Positions 1-5,890 of a stretch of DNA of 7,203 nt are shown piece after piece. Location: contig JABJCS010000642.1 in NCBI GenBank assembly GCA_018665505.1, positions 1-7,203 of the forward strand, read 5' to 3'. The translations under genes and the position numbers were made by a program. The notes beneath the pieces are model-generated. The model was given only the letters and a program-made list of their open reading frames with translations, made no database searches and had not been told where the DNA came from. The stretch is from Alphaproteobacteria bacterium (GTDB lineage Bacteria; Pseudomonadota; Alphaproteobacteria; UBA8366). Each line of letters starts with the position of its first letter. The first letter of the stretch is position 1.

Positions 1-7
1 CATCGGC

Positions 8-886
8 TTAATCCGTCTCAATCGGCAATGACTCGTCTGTCGCCCACTGGCTCATGGAATCGTCATAGACAGTGAGATTCTCATATCCGAGTTGATGTAA
101 CAGGAAGGCATCCAGCGTCGCCGCGATGCCGCCACCGCAATAATTGATGACCCGCTGATCGCGGCGAATTCCGACACTGTCGAAGGCCTGTTGCAACTCA
201 ACCAAAGGAAGGAAAGTTTTATCACTTGCATTAGAGAGCGAAAGCGCCGGTACATTGACGCTTCCCGGCACCCGGCCCGCGCGGCCGTATCGTGGATTCT
301 CACCACTATGCAGATCGGCGGAGAGAGCGTTTAAGGTACAGGTCCCAGCGTCACCAATTGCGGCCAGGACTTCGTCCTTGCCAACAAACAGTTCGGGTCG
401 TGGATTAACCGTCAGGCTTGCGGACGGATATTCTCGACTGCCGGACTCTGTCGGTCGCTTTTCCGCTTCCCACTTTTCCCACCCGCCATTCAAGATTGCG
501 GCATTATCGAAACCGACAGACCGCAACATCCACCAGATCCGCGTCGCCCATTGATTGGCACCACGGCTATAGAGAATCAGCCGCGTGTCATCGCCTACGC
601 CTTTTTTGGCAAACCGGTTCGCAAGGTCGCCATATTCCGGCAAGGTGAATCGATAGGGACTATCGGGATTGGAGAGCTCATTCTGCAAATCAAGATACGC
701 CGCACCCTTTACATGTCCGGTCTCGTAATCCACGCGTCCACTCTCCACGATGTAGGGCAAATTCGGATCGTTATCCGTATAGCGTAGATACGTCGTACAT
801 TCGTAAATGCGGAGTTCCGGGTCGTCGAGATGCGCCGCCAGCCAATCACTTTCCACGACCGCGTCGGGATAAAGCCAATCCGTCAT
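8..886 (-). CDS. Two-domain sulfurtransferase (rhodanese / 3-mercaptopyruvate sulfurtransferase family)
   Basis: This protein of 292 residues has the length and two-repeat layout of thiosulfate and 3-mercaptopyruvate sulfurtransferases, soluble enzymes that move sulfane sulfur from a donor to cyanide, thiols or other acceptors through a cysteine persulfide. The N-terminal rhodanese domain (about residues 8-145) shows GHVKGAAYLDL and ends with ILNGGWEKW; its loop has SRGAN (107-111) and no cysteine, as expected for the inactive half. The C-terminal domain (about 165-290) carries GRAGRVPGSVNVP and the active loop CGGGIAA with the likely catalytic Cys250. The CGGG loop resembles mercaptopyruvate-type loops (CGSG) more than the CRKG of classical rhodanese, but the donor cannot be decided. 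Asn186 replaces the Asp usual in the second domain's D-x-R motif. An ATG four codons upstream (898) is possible, but a GGAGA sits five bases before the ATG at 886, so I prefer the shorter form. It is divergent from the enoyl-CoA hydratase-like gene. Confidence 0.9.
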   Translation of the reverse strand: MTDWLYPDAVVESDWLAAHLDDPELRIYECTTYLRYTDNDPNLPYIVESGRVDYETGHVKGAAYLDLQNELSNPDSPYRFTLPEYGDLANRFAKKGVGDDTRLILYSRGANQWATRIWWMLRSVGFDNAAILNGGWEKWEAEKRPTESGSREYPSASLTVNPRPELFVGKDEVLAAIGDAGTCTLNALSADLHSGENPRYGRAGRVPGSVNVPALSLSNASDKTFLPLVELQQAFDSVGIRRDQRVINYCGGGIAATLDAFLLHQLGYENLTVYDDSMSQWATDESLPIETD

Positions 887-891
887 TTTCG

Positions 892-896
892 TCTCC
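892..896 (-). promoter_or_regulatory. Ribosome binding site of the sulfurtransferase gene
   Basis: Read on the minus strand this is GGAGA, five bases before the ATG at 886-884. The ATG at 898 has no comparable purine-rich site upstream of it, so this site favours the start that gives MTDWLYPD as the N-terminus. Confidence 0.6.
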
Positions 897-969
897 ATCG
901 TTCTGACATTCGCTTGAGAAGAGCGCCCCGCCCGCTACTTTGCAAGACAGGATACAGGGAGTGAGATAG

Positions 970-1752
970 ATGGACTACGAGACGATCCGAATCGAAGGTG
1001 ATGGGCCCGTCCGACACCTGGTGCTCAACCGGCCCCACGTGCACAACGCGGTCAACAAGCATTTCGTCGCCGATATGAACGCAGCCTGTTGGCAGTTGGA
1101 TAAGATCGAGGGTCTTCGGGCCGTCATTCTACGTGGCGAGGGAAAGAGTTTTTGTTCCGGCGCTGACCTGAAGGATCGTCCCTTCGAGGAAGGAGCGACC
1201 GCAACGGTATCGCGCTCCAAGGACAGCACACACATGTGTGATGCGCTCGCGAACCTCAGCGCCGTCACCATCGCTTGCATGCATAACTACTGCATTGGTG
1301 GTGGCGCGGTTTTGCCGACATTCTGCGACTTCCGGATCGCCGCCAAGAGTACTTCATTAACCATCAACGAAATCAGCATTGGGGTGAATCTTGGTTGGAA
1401 TTCAATTCCGCCTATCGTGCAGCTGGTCGGACCGGCGCGGGCGAAGGAGATGATCATCCTGGGACGGACCTATTCGGCCGAAAAATTATTGGACATGGGC
1501 TACGTCAACGACGTCGTTGAGGATGACGATCTGATTGCCGCGGGAGAACGCCTTGCCGCGCATATTTGCCGCCAGCCTCCGATGCCGGTTTGGGCAACGA
1601 AAGCATCGATCAATGCCTATAGCCGGGCGCTCGATCGCTCAGTCCAGCACCTAGATCATCTCGCCATGGCATTCATGGGCAAAAGTCCCAACACGAAGAT
1701 CGCGCGGGAGACTTATTTCGATAAATCTGCGCCGGATTACGTGGACGAATAA
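970..1752 (+). CDS. Enoyl-CoA hydratase/isomerase (crotonase) family protein lacking one catalytic Glu
   Basis: At 260 residues this is a full-length crotonase-fold protein, a family acting on acyl-CoA thioesters as hydratases, isomerases, lyases, dehalogenases or thioesterases in the cytoplasm. It shows the N-terminal strand HLVLNRPHVHNAVN (16-29), the CoA/oxyanion-hole segment GKSFCSGADLKDR (58-70), the second oxyanion segment CIGGGAVLPTFCDFRIA (108-124), and SLTINEISIGVNLGW (129-143). Compared with rat mitochondrial crotonase, Glu164 is matched by Glu134, but the Glu144 position in GGGCE is Val114 (GGGAV). Hydratases normally need both acids, so isomerase, lyase or thioester-cleaving activity is more likely than plain hydration; this is inference. 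The ATG follows a GGGAG (957-961) with eight bases of spacing. It is the first gene of an apparent operon, 67 bases before the GMC dehydrogenase start preferred here. There is no signal peptide. Confidence 0.9.
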   Translation: MDYETIRIEGDGPVRHLVLNRPHVHNAVNKHFVADMNAACWQLDKIEGLRAVILRGEGKSFCSGADLKDRPFEEGATATVSRSKDSTHMCDALANLSAVTIACMHNYCIGGGAVLPTFCDFRIAAKSTSLTINEISIGVNLGWNSIPPIVQLVGPARAKEMIILGRTYSAEKLLDMGYVNDVVEDDDLIAAGERLAAHICRQPPMPVWATKASINAYSRALDRSVQHLDHLAMAFMGKSPNTKIARETYFDKSAPDYVDE

Positions 1753-1819
1753 CAGGCTGGACGTTTTTGATTTTCGGCGGACTTTAAGACACACAAAACA
1801 ATAAGAGATGGTATTAAAA

Positions 1820-3427
1820 ATGTCTGAAAGAGCGGATTATATTGTCGTCGGCGCTGGGTCAGCCGGATGCGTGGTCGCAAGCCGTCTCAGTGAAGACCCA
1901 ATGGTAAATGTCGTTCTCCTGGAGGCCGGTCCGAAAGATCGCCATCCGATGATCCACGTCCCGGCCGGTATCCGAACACTCTTGGAACATCCCGTCATCA
2001 ATTGGAACTACAGCAGCGAACCAGAAGAAGGCAGCGGCGGGCGACGCATTCATTGGCCGCGCGGTAAGGTGCTAGGTGGCTCAAGTTCGATCAACGGCAT
2101 GCTCTATGTGCGCGGTAACCCGGCCGACTACGACGGTTGGGCACAGCGCGGGTGTACCGGTTGGGGCTACGATGACGTGCTTCCCTATTTCATGAAATCG
2201 GAAGATTTCCGCGGTGACGGCAGTGATGAGAAATATCGCAGTAAAGGCGGTCCACTGGTGGTCGAGGATTACCGGACTGTCCTCCCGATCACGCATCGGT
2301 TCATCGAAGCGGCGCAACAGGCCGGCTTCCCGCTCACCAAAGATTACAACGGCGCGCAACAGGAAGGCGTCTCATATTCTCAGATGACCCGGAATCACCG
2401 CTTCCGCGCCTCCACCGCACGGACCTTCTTGGCTCAGGCCAAAGGACGTCCAAACCTGGAAATCATCACGGAAGCCCAGACCGGAAAACTACTGTTCGAC
2501 GGCAAGAAATGCGTCGGTGTCTCCTATCGCCGAGGCGGTCGCGATCTGGAAGTCCGCGCCAATCGCGAGGTCATTGTCTGTGCCGGGGCCGTCAACTCGC
2601 CGCATATCCTACAAATTTCCGGCATCGGCCCTGCCCAGCACCTGCAATCGATCGGAGTCGATGTCTTGCACGATTCTCCAGGCGTCGGTGGAAATCTCAA
2701 CGACCACTATGTCGTCCGAATATCCCACCGCATCAAAGACATGATTACCATCAACGAGATGGCGCGTGGTCCGCGCTTGCTCGGTGAGATCGCGAAATAT
2801 GCTTTCAAGGGAAACGGCGCGTTGACCATGGGAGTAACAGCCGCCATGGTCTTCAGCCGTAGCCGCGAAGGCCTAAGCAGCCCTGATCTGCAACTCCTCT
2901 ATACACCGACAAGCTACACTGGGCGCGTCATCGGTGATCTAGAGAAGAAGCCCGGTATTTCCGTCGCTATTTGTCCGGTGCGGCCTGAGAGTCGCGGCAC
3001 AATCATGGCCGAAAATCCGGATCCAATGGCACGACCAATCATTCGCCCAAACTATCTGTCGGCGGAAAGCGATTCCAACGTCCTGTTCTCCGGTTTTCAA
3101 CAAACCAAGAGCATACTGGAAGCACCCGCACTGGCCGAAGTCAGCCTTGGTCAAACGGTTCCGACCCGAGATATCAATACGGTCGAGGACGCCAAGCAAT
3201 GGGCGAAGGACGAAGGGGCCACAATCTATCACCCGGTCGGCACCTGTAAGATGGGAGAAGACGCCATGTCGGTCGTCGATTCTCGCCTCAAGGTTCACGG
3301 CATCGACGGTCTGCGTGTCGTCGACGCTTCCGTTATGCCGACAGTCACTACCGGTAATACCAATGCGCCCACGATCATGATTGGCGAGAAAGCCGCCGCC
3401 ATGATCAAGCAAGACGCGGTGGCCTAA
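1820..3427 (+). CDS. GMC-family FAD-dependent alcohol dehydrogenase (choline dehydrogenase-like)
   Basis: This protein of 535 residues matches the glucose-methanol-choline oxidoreductases, which oxidise a primary or secondary alcohol to an aldehyde or ketone using FAD. Visible are the N-terminal dinucleotide motif DYIVVGAGSAGC (6-17) followed by VVLLEAGP, GMC signature 1 GKVLGGSSSINGMLYVRG (82-99), signature 2 CAGAVNSPHILQISGIGP (254-271), and the C-terminal YHPVGTCKMG with catalytic His471 and GNTNAP with Asn515. The His-Asn pair is like that of choline oxidase. The residue where choline oxidase attaches FAD covalently (GSSSH) is Ile here, so FAD is probably non-covalent. There is no signal peptide, so it is likely cytoplasmic. 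The real substrate is unknown, since family members annotated as choline dehydrogenase often act on other alcohols. An ATG at 1808 (VLKMSER extension) abuts the AAGAG at 1803-1807 with no spacer, whereas the ATG at 1820 has twelve bases; neither is ideal and 1820 fits the family N-terminus better. The stop is 36 bases before the next gene. Confidence 0.93.
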   Translation: MSERADYIVVGAGSAGCVVASRLSEDPMVNVVLLEAGPKDRHPMIHVPAGIRTLLEHPVINWNYSSEPEEGSGGRRIHWPRGKVLGGSSSINGMLYVRGNPADYDGWAQRGCTGWGYDDVLPYFMKSEDFRGDGSDEKYRSKGGPLVVEDYRTVLPITHRFIEAAQQAGFPLTKDYNGAQQEGVSYSQMTRNHRFRASTARTFLAQAKGRPNLEIITEAQTGKLLFDGKKCVGVSYRRGGRDLEVRANREVIVCAGAVNSPHILQISGIGPAQHLQSIGVDVLHDSPGVGGNLNDHYVVRISHRIKDMITINEMARGPRLLGEIAKYAFKGNGALTMGVTAAMVFSRSREGLSSPDLQLLYTPTSYTGRVIGDLEKKPGISVAICPVRPESRGTIMAENPDPMARPIIRPNYLSAESDSNVLFSGFQQTKSILEAPALAEVSLGQTVPTRDINTVEDAKQWAKDEGATIYHPVGTCKMGEDAMSVVDSRLKVHGIDGLRVVDASVMPTVTTGNTNAPTIMIGEKAAAMIKQDAVA

Positions 3428-3450
3428 TTCAATCTTCAACGATCCCTTCT

Positions 3451-3456
3451 AAGGAG
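3451..3456 (+). promoter_or_regulatory. Strong ribosome binding site before a TTG start
   Basis: AAGGAG lies seven bases upstream of the TTG at 3464. This is the clearest Shine-Dalgarno sequence in the window, and it fixes the start codon of the barrel protein as TTG; the next in-frame ATG (3479) would remove the first beta strand. Confidence 0.85.
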
Positions 3457-3463
3457 CTTTACC

Positions 3464-3994
3464 TTGAGCACATTCTACATGGTCGAAATGCACTATCCTC
3501 TGGACGATGACCGGGAGAAATTCAACGAGTTCTATCACAAGCACATCACCATGTTGCTCTCCATCGACGGCTTCATGTCGGCGCAACGCTACGAATGCAC
3601 TCATGATGCAAAAGCGCCCTTCCTCGCAGTCTACAAACACCGGGACGCCGGTGTCATCACCAGTGATAACTATACGTCACGTGCAGGGCGCGATTCCGTA
3701 GATCCGGCCTTCAAGGCGAAGATGAGTAACTGGGATCGCAATATGGTGGATGGCGATATCGCCGATATGGACGTGGGCGAGGATGGGTGGCTTTTACTAA
3801 TCGACCGACTGACCGCCGATAGTCCGCCATTGCCAGAGGGATTCACGTCGCTAAAGATCATCGGCCTGGACGCGACAATCGCGGAACGCGGTGTAAAGAT
3901 CGTCCAGAACGGTGAGCCGAACTCACCCGCGGCACAAGACGGTTGGTCCATCCGCACATTCCGCCCTATCCATTCGCCCCGTTATCCGGGATAA
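3464..3994 (+). CDS. EthD-like / dimeric alpha-beta barrel protein of 176 residues
   Basis: The first 95 or so residues look like a ferredoxin-like alpha-beta barrel of the EthD/DABB type: strand TFYMVEMHYP (3-12), helix with FNEFYHKHITMLLSIDGF (20-37), then AQRYECTHD and the strand PFLAVYKH (52-59). The FNE-Y--H pattern followed by a glycine turn is shared with the protein at 4184-4537. Such proteins are usually small homodimers encoded beside catabolic oxidoreductases; some are enzymes, many have no known activity. Residues 105-176 (GWLLLIDRL, SLKIIGLDATIAERGVKIV, DGWSIRTFRPI) form an extra C-terminal part that may be a second degenerate barrel half, which would allow an intramolecular pseudodimer. 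It starts at TTG with an AAGGAG seven bases upstream. It is the third gene of the crotonase-GMC operon, 36 bases after the GMC stop. No function beyond the family can be assigned. Confidence 0.75.
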   Translation: MSTFYMVEMHYPLDDDREKFNEFYHKHITMLLSIDGFMSAQRYECTHDAKAPFLAVYKHRDAGVITSDNYTSRAGRDSVDPAFKAKMSNWDRNMVDGDIADMDVGEDGWLLLIDRLTADSPPLPEGFTSLKIIGLDATIAERGVKIVQNGEPNSPAAQDGWSIRTFRPIHSPRYPG

Positions 3995-4026
3995 ATTACG
4001 GGCAGCCTCGAAATCCACCCGCAAAT

Positions 4027-4161
4027 ATTCGATGCGATAGCACGAATTCGATCCCCGGCCGCAGAGCCGGGGTCCAGCCCATTCGATAAACCCTGCCCGC
4101 TGGATCCCGGATCGCTTCGCGTCCGGGAAACGATTGAATCGTCGATCGGTACAACGACCGA
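4027..4161. repeat. Chain of five hairpin palindromes between convergent genes (intergenic mosaic element)
   Basis: Five inverted repeats follow one another in 135 bases. Positions 4027-4047: ATTCG/CGAAT enclosing TGC-GATA-GCA. Positions 4053-4072: CCCCGGC/GCCGGGG with a six-base loop. Positions 4106-4127: CCCGGA/TCCGGG enclosing CGC-TTC-GCG with one bulged T. Positions 4130-4142: ACGAT/ATCGT with loop TGA. Positions 4146-4161: TCGGT/ACCGA with a six-base loop. In addition, TCCAG at 4073-4077 is complementary to CTGGA at 4100-4104, so the second and third hairpins can sit on one larger stem. The GGGGTCCAG, CTGGATCCCGG and GAGATGACG words resemble dispersed intergenic repeats I know from alphaproteobacterial genomes; that link is from memory. 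Lying between the ends of genes on opposite strands, it may stop transcription from both sides, but no stem is followed by a clear T run. Confidence 0.6.
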
Positions 4162-4183
4162 GATGACGCTTGTTCGTTAATCC

Positions 4184-4537
4184 CTAACCGATCACTTTGC
4201 GCAAAGCATGGCCGCGGTTCTTTGTGTGTTGGCGGACATCCGTCGCCCACCGGCCTTTCTCAGCCTGCCTCGCCCATTCAGCGCTCGCCAGAACCTCAGG
4301 GCCGTCGATCTCATAGATCGCAATATAAGTGGCGATATTACCGCTCGGCAGATGCACATCATTCCCGCCGATGCTGACCGTGAAATCTTCGGATTTTGCT
4401 CGCGTGACTCCGTGCACACCCGGCACGGTCGAGATGAACGGCACATGCTCCGTGTCGTAGACTTCGTTAAACAGAGCTTCGTGCTCCGCATCGATATCCA
4501 TGCTGACTTCGAAGAAATAACGCGTATTGATCGGCAT
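4184..4537 (-). CDS. Small dimeric alpha-beta barrel (EthD/DABB-like) protein
   Basis: This is a single-domain protein of 117 residues. It begins with a strand RYFFEVSMDI (6-15), then a helix holding FNEVYDTEHVPF (23-34), the turn STVPGVHGVTRA (36-47), and a second strand pair ending TYIAIYEID (70-78); the C-terminal helix contains RWATDVRQHTKNRG. His31 sits where small barrel proteins of this kind often keep a conserved histidine. The FNE-Y--EH pattern and the PG turn recall the N-terminal domain of the protein at 3464-3994, so the two are probably distant paralogues. Members usually dimerise through the sheet, and their role next to catabolic enzymes is often unclear. An ATG at 4588 would add 17 residues (MNAGYSPQQ...), but the ATG at 4537 has AAGGAAA four bases before it and starts just ahead of the first strand, so I use that. 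It is divergent from the DsbA-fold isomerase gene. Confidence 0.8.
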   Translation of the reverse strand: MPINTRYFFEVSMDIDAEHEALFNEVYDTEHVPFISTVPGVHGVTRAKSEDFTVSIGGNDVHLPSGNIATYIAIYEIDGPEVLASAEWARQAEKGRWATDVRQHTKNRGHALRKVIG

Positions 4538-4541
4538 TTTG

Positions 4542-4548
4542 TTTCCTT
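4542..4548 (-). promoter_or_regulatory. Ribosome binding site deciding the start of the small barrel gene
   Basis: On the minus strand this is AAGGAAA, ending four bases before the ATG at 4537. It supports a start at MPINTRYF rather than the upstream in-frame ATG at 4588. Confidence 0.7.
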
Positions 4549-4684
4549 GCTTATGTCTGATTTGTTGGGGCGAGTATCCCGCGTTCAATCCAAATCCTCC
4601 AGGATCATCAACCCGGCGATCCGCTGGCCAAGCGTCACATTCAAAATAGATTGCAAACTGACAGAGATACCAAAGTTCACCGCC

Positions 4685-4689
4685 GGAGA
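4685..4689 (+). promoter_or_regulatory. Ribosome binding site before the TTG start of the isomerase
   Basis: GGAGA is followed after six bases by the TTG at 4696. The earlier TTG at 4651 lacks such a site and would add a basic stretch (DTKVHRRR) that the family does not have, so the inner TTG is preferred. Confidence 0.6.
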
Positions 4690-4695
4690 ATTATC

Positions 4696-5307
4696 TTGGA
4701 TGTGATCGAATATTATTACGCCTTGGCATCGCCGTGGTCTTTTATCGGCAATGGAAAACTGCAAGAAATCGCCGATGAGTTCGGATTGAAAATCGATCCT
4801 ATCATCATCGACTACGACGAAATGTTCACTGCCGCCGAAACCGTACCGCTCCCCAACCGGCCGCGCCTGCGTAAAGAGTATAGACTCGTTGATCTAAAGA
4901 GATGGGCCGCATTTCGGAATGTGACCTTCAATGTAGAACCTCAGTTCTATCAAGGCGAAGTTGAAGAGCCAAACGAACGGAACGGCGCATTAATGGTGGT
5001 CGCGGCAAAGGAGGTGGGTTTGGACTCATTGAAACTGGCCCATGCATTTTCCCGCGCGTTGTGGGCGGAACAGCGCTTTCCTTTCGTGCGCGACGAACTG
5101 ATAGCCATCGCCACTGCAGAAGATTTCGACGGTGAGGTGCTGTGGAAGCAATCAAGATCGGATGCCATTGCGGAATCATATGCAAACAACACGCGGCAAT
5201 CCATCGACCGAGACGTCTTCGGAATGCCCTTCTATATCGTCAACGGTCAGCCATATTGGGGGCAGGACCGTCTGGAACTGATAGAACATCAATTGTCCCA
5301 TACGTAG
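4696..5307 (+). CDS. DsbA-fold / kappa-GST-like isomerase (2-hydroxychromene-2-carboxylate isomerase family)
   Basis: The 203-residue length matches the 2-hydroxychromene-2-carboxylate isomerase group, glutathione-using thioredoxin-fold proteins related to kappa GST. The N-terminal strand IEYYYALASPWSFIGN (4-19) holds the S-P-W-S turn where the family has its glutathione-contacting serine (Ser12 here) instead of the CxxC of true DsbA, so this is not a disulfide oxidoreductase. The helical insert (about 55-170) contains NERNGALMVVAAKEVGLDSLKLAHAFSRALWAE. The C-terminal DVFGMPFYIVNGQPYWGQDRLELIEHQL (173-200) carries the cis-proline (Pro178) and the family-typical WGQDRLE. NahD in naphthalene breakdown is the classical member, but most relatives have unknown substrates, so an aromatic role is only one option. 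The start is taken as TTG at 4696 (see its ribosome binding site); a TTG at 4651 is the alternative. The next gene begins 24 bases downstream, so they probably share a transcript. Confidence 0.85.
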   Translation: MDVIEYYYALASPWSFIGNGKLQEIADEFGLKIDPIIIDYDEMFTAAETVPLPNRPRLRKEYRLVDLKRWAAFRNVTFNVEPQFYQGEVEEPNERNGALMVVAAKEVGLDSLKLAHAFSRALWAEQRFPFVRDELIAIATAEDFDGEVLWKQSRSDAIAESYANNTRQSIDRDVFGMPFYIVNGQPYWGQDRLELIEHQLSHT

Positions 5308-5331
5308 GGGTATAAATTTGGGAACCGGATC

Positions 5332-5820
5332 ATGCTGGTGGAGGTAACGGCAGCGAGGCCTCTCGAAGGGGGCTGCTCTTGCGGACAGGTACGCTACCAA
5401 ATTTCGCAAGAGCCGTTATTCACTCATGCATGCCATTGCACCGACTGCCAACGATCGACAGGCAGCGCCTTTGTTGTGCATAGCTGGGTCTTTGAGGATT
5501 TTTGGGAAATCAGCGGCGACGTTCGAGCAACCAAGCTCGTCGCGGGAAGCGGCGCAGATTTGGAGCCGTTTTACTGCACGAAGTGCGGGACTTTTATCTT
5601 TTGCCGCAACAGTAAGCGACCGAAGGGCCTAATCATCCTGCGAACCTTCACCCTCGACGACACGAGCCTACTGCCGCCGCAGGCTCATATCTTCACCAAA
5701 GATATGAAGGGCTGGCTCTCGGTTTCGGACGACGCCCCAAAATTTGAGACCATGTACGAGCGTGAGGAAATTTGGCCGGCGGATAGCTTGAGCAGATTGA
5801 AAACCTATTTGGCAACCTAA
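5332..5820 (+). CDS. GFA-family zinc protein (CENP-V/GFA domain)
   Basis: This 162-residue protein has the zinc ligands of the GFA family, named for the enzyme proposed to help condense formaldehyde with glutathione. They are GGCSCG (Cys15, Cys17), ACHCTDCQRSTGSAF (Cys34, Cys36, Cys39) and FYCTKCGTFIF (Cys82, Cys85), the same CxC / CxCxxC / CxxC arrangement as Gfa of Paracoccus. The C-terminus (IFTKDMKGWLSVSDDAPKFE) is also typical, including the W before the DxxPxF-like end. Most family members are of unknown function, so true formaldehyde activation should not be assumed. The ATG has a GGGA (5320-5323) eight bases upstream. It follows the kappa-GST-like isomerase by 24 bases; both families are linked to glutathione, which suggests a shared role. 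The gene ends 70 bases before the end of the opposing SDR gene, with no clear terminator between them. Confidence 0.9.
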   Translation: MLVEVTAARPLEGGCSCGQVRYQISQEPLFTHACHCTDCQRSTGSAFVVHSWVFEDFWEISGDVRATKLVAGSGADLEPFYCTKCGTFIFCRNSKRPKGLIILRTFTLDDTSLLPPQAHIFTKDMKGWLSVSDDAPKFETMYEREEIWPADSLSRLKTYLAT

Positions 5821-5890
5821 TGCGCCACTGATCAACGATGGACTTGTGCTGTAACAGTGCTTCCCATAATGACCGGACACAGGGACGACC

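Noticed and set aside
914..941. Possible plus-strand promoter TTGAGA-N16-TACTTT before the crotonase gene
   Set aside because: The -10 match is only three of six, so it is not distinguishable from chance, although a promoter must lie somewhere in or near this short divergent gap.
2939..3439. Minus-strand open frame of 166 codons inside the GMC gene
   Set aside because: It lies antisense to a gene with complete family motifs; its translation is histidine/aspartate/glycine-rich in the manner of an antisense shadow.
3996..4250. Minus-strand open frame of 84 codons across the hairpin region
   Set aside because: It is built from the palindromic intergenic repeat, overlaps the 3' end of the small barrel gene, and shows no protein-family pattern.
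4208..4705. Plus-strand open frame of 165 codons
   Set aside because: It is antisense to the small barrel gene, which has its own ribosome binding site and a coherent fold pattern.
5846..5860. GTGCTGTAACAGTGC palindrome-like stretch between the GFA and SDR genes as a terminator
   Set aside because: Only CTGT/ACAG pairs around a single base; the outer bases do not pair and there is no T run.
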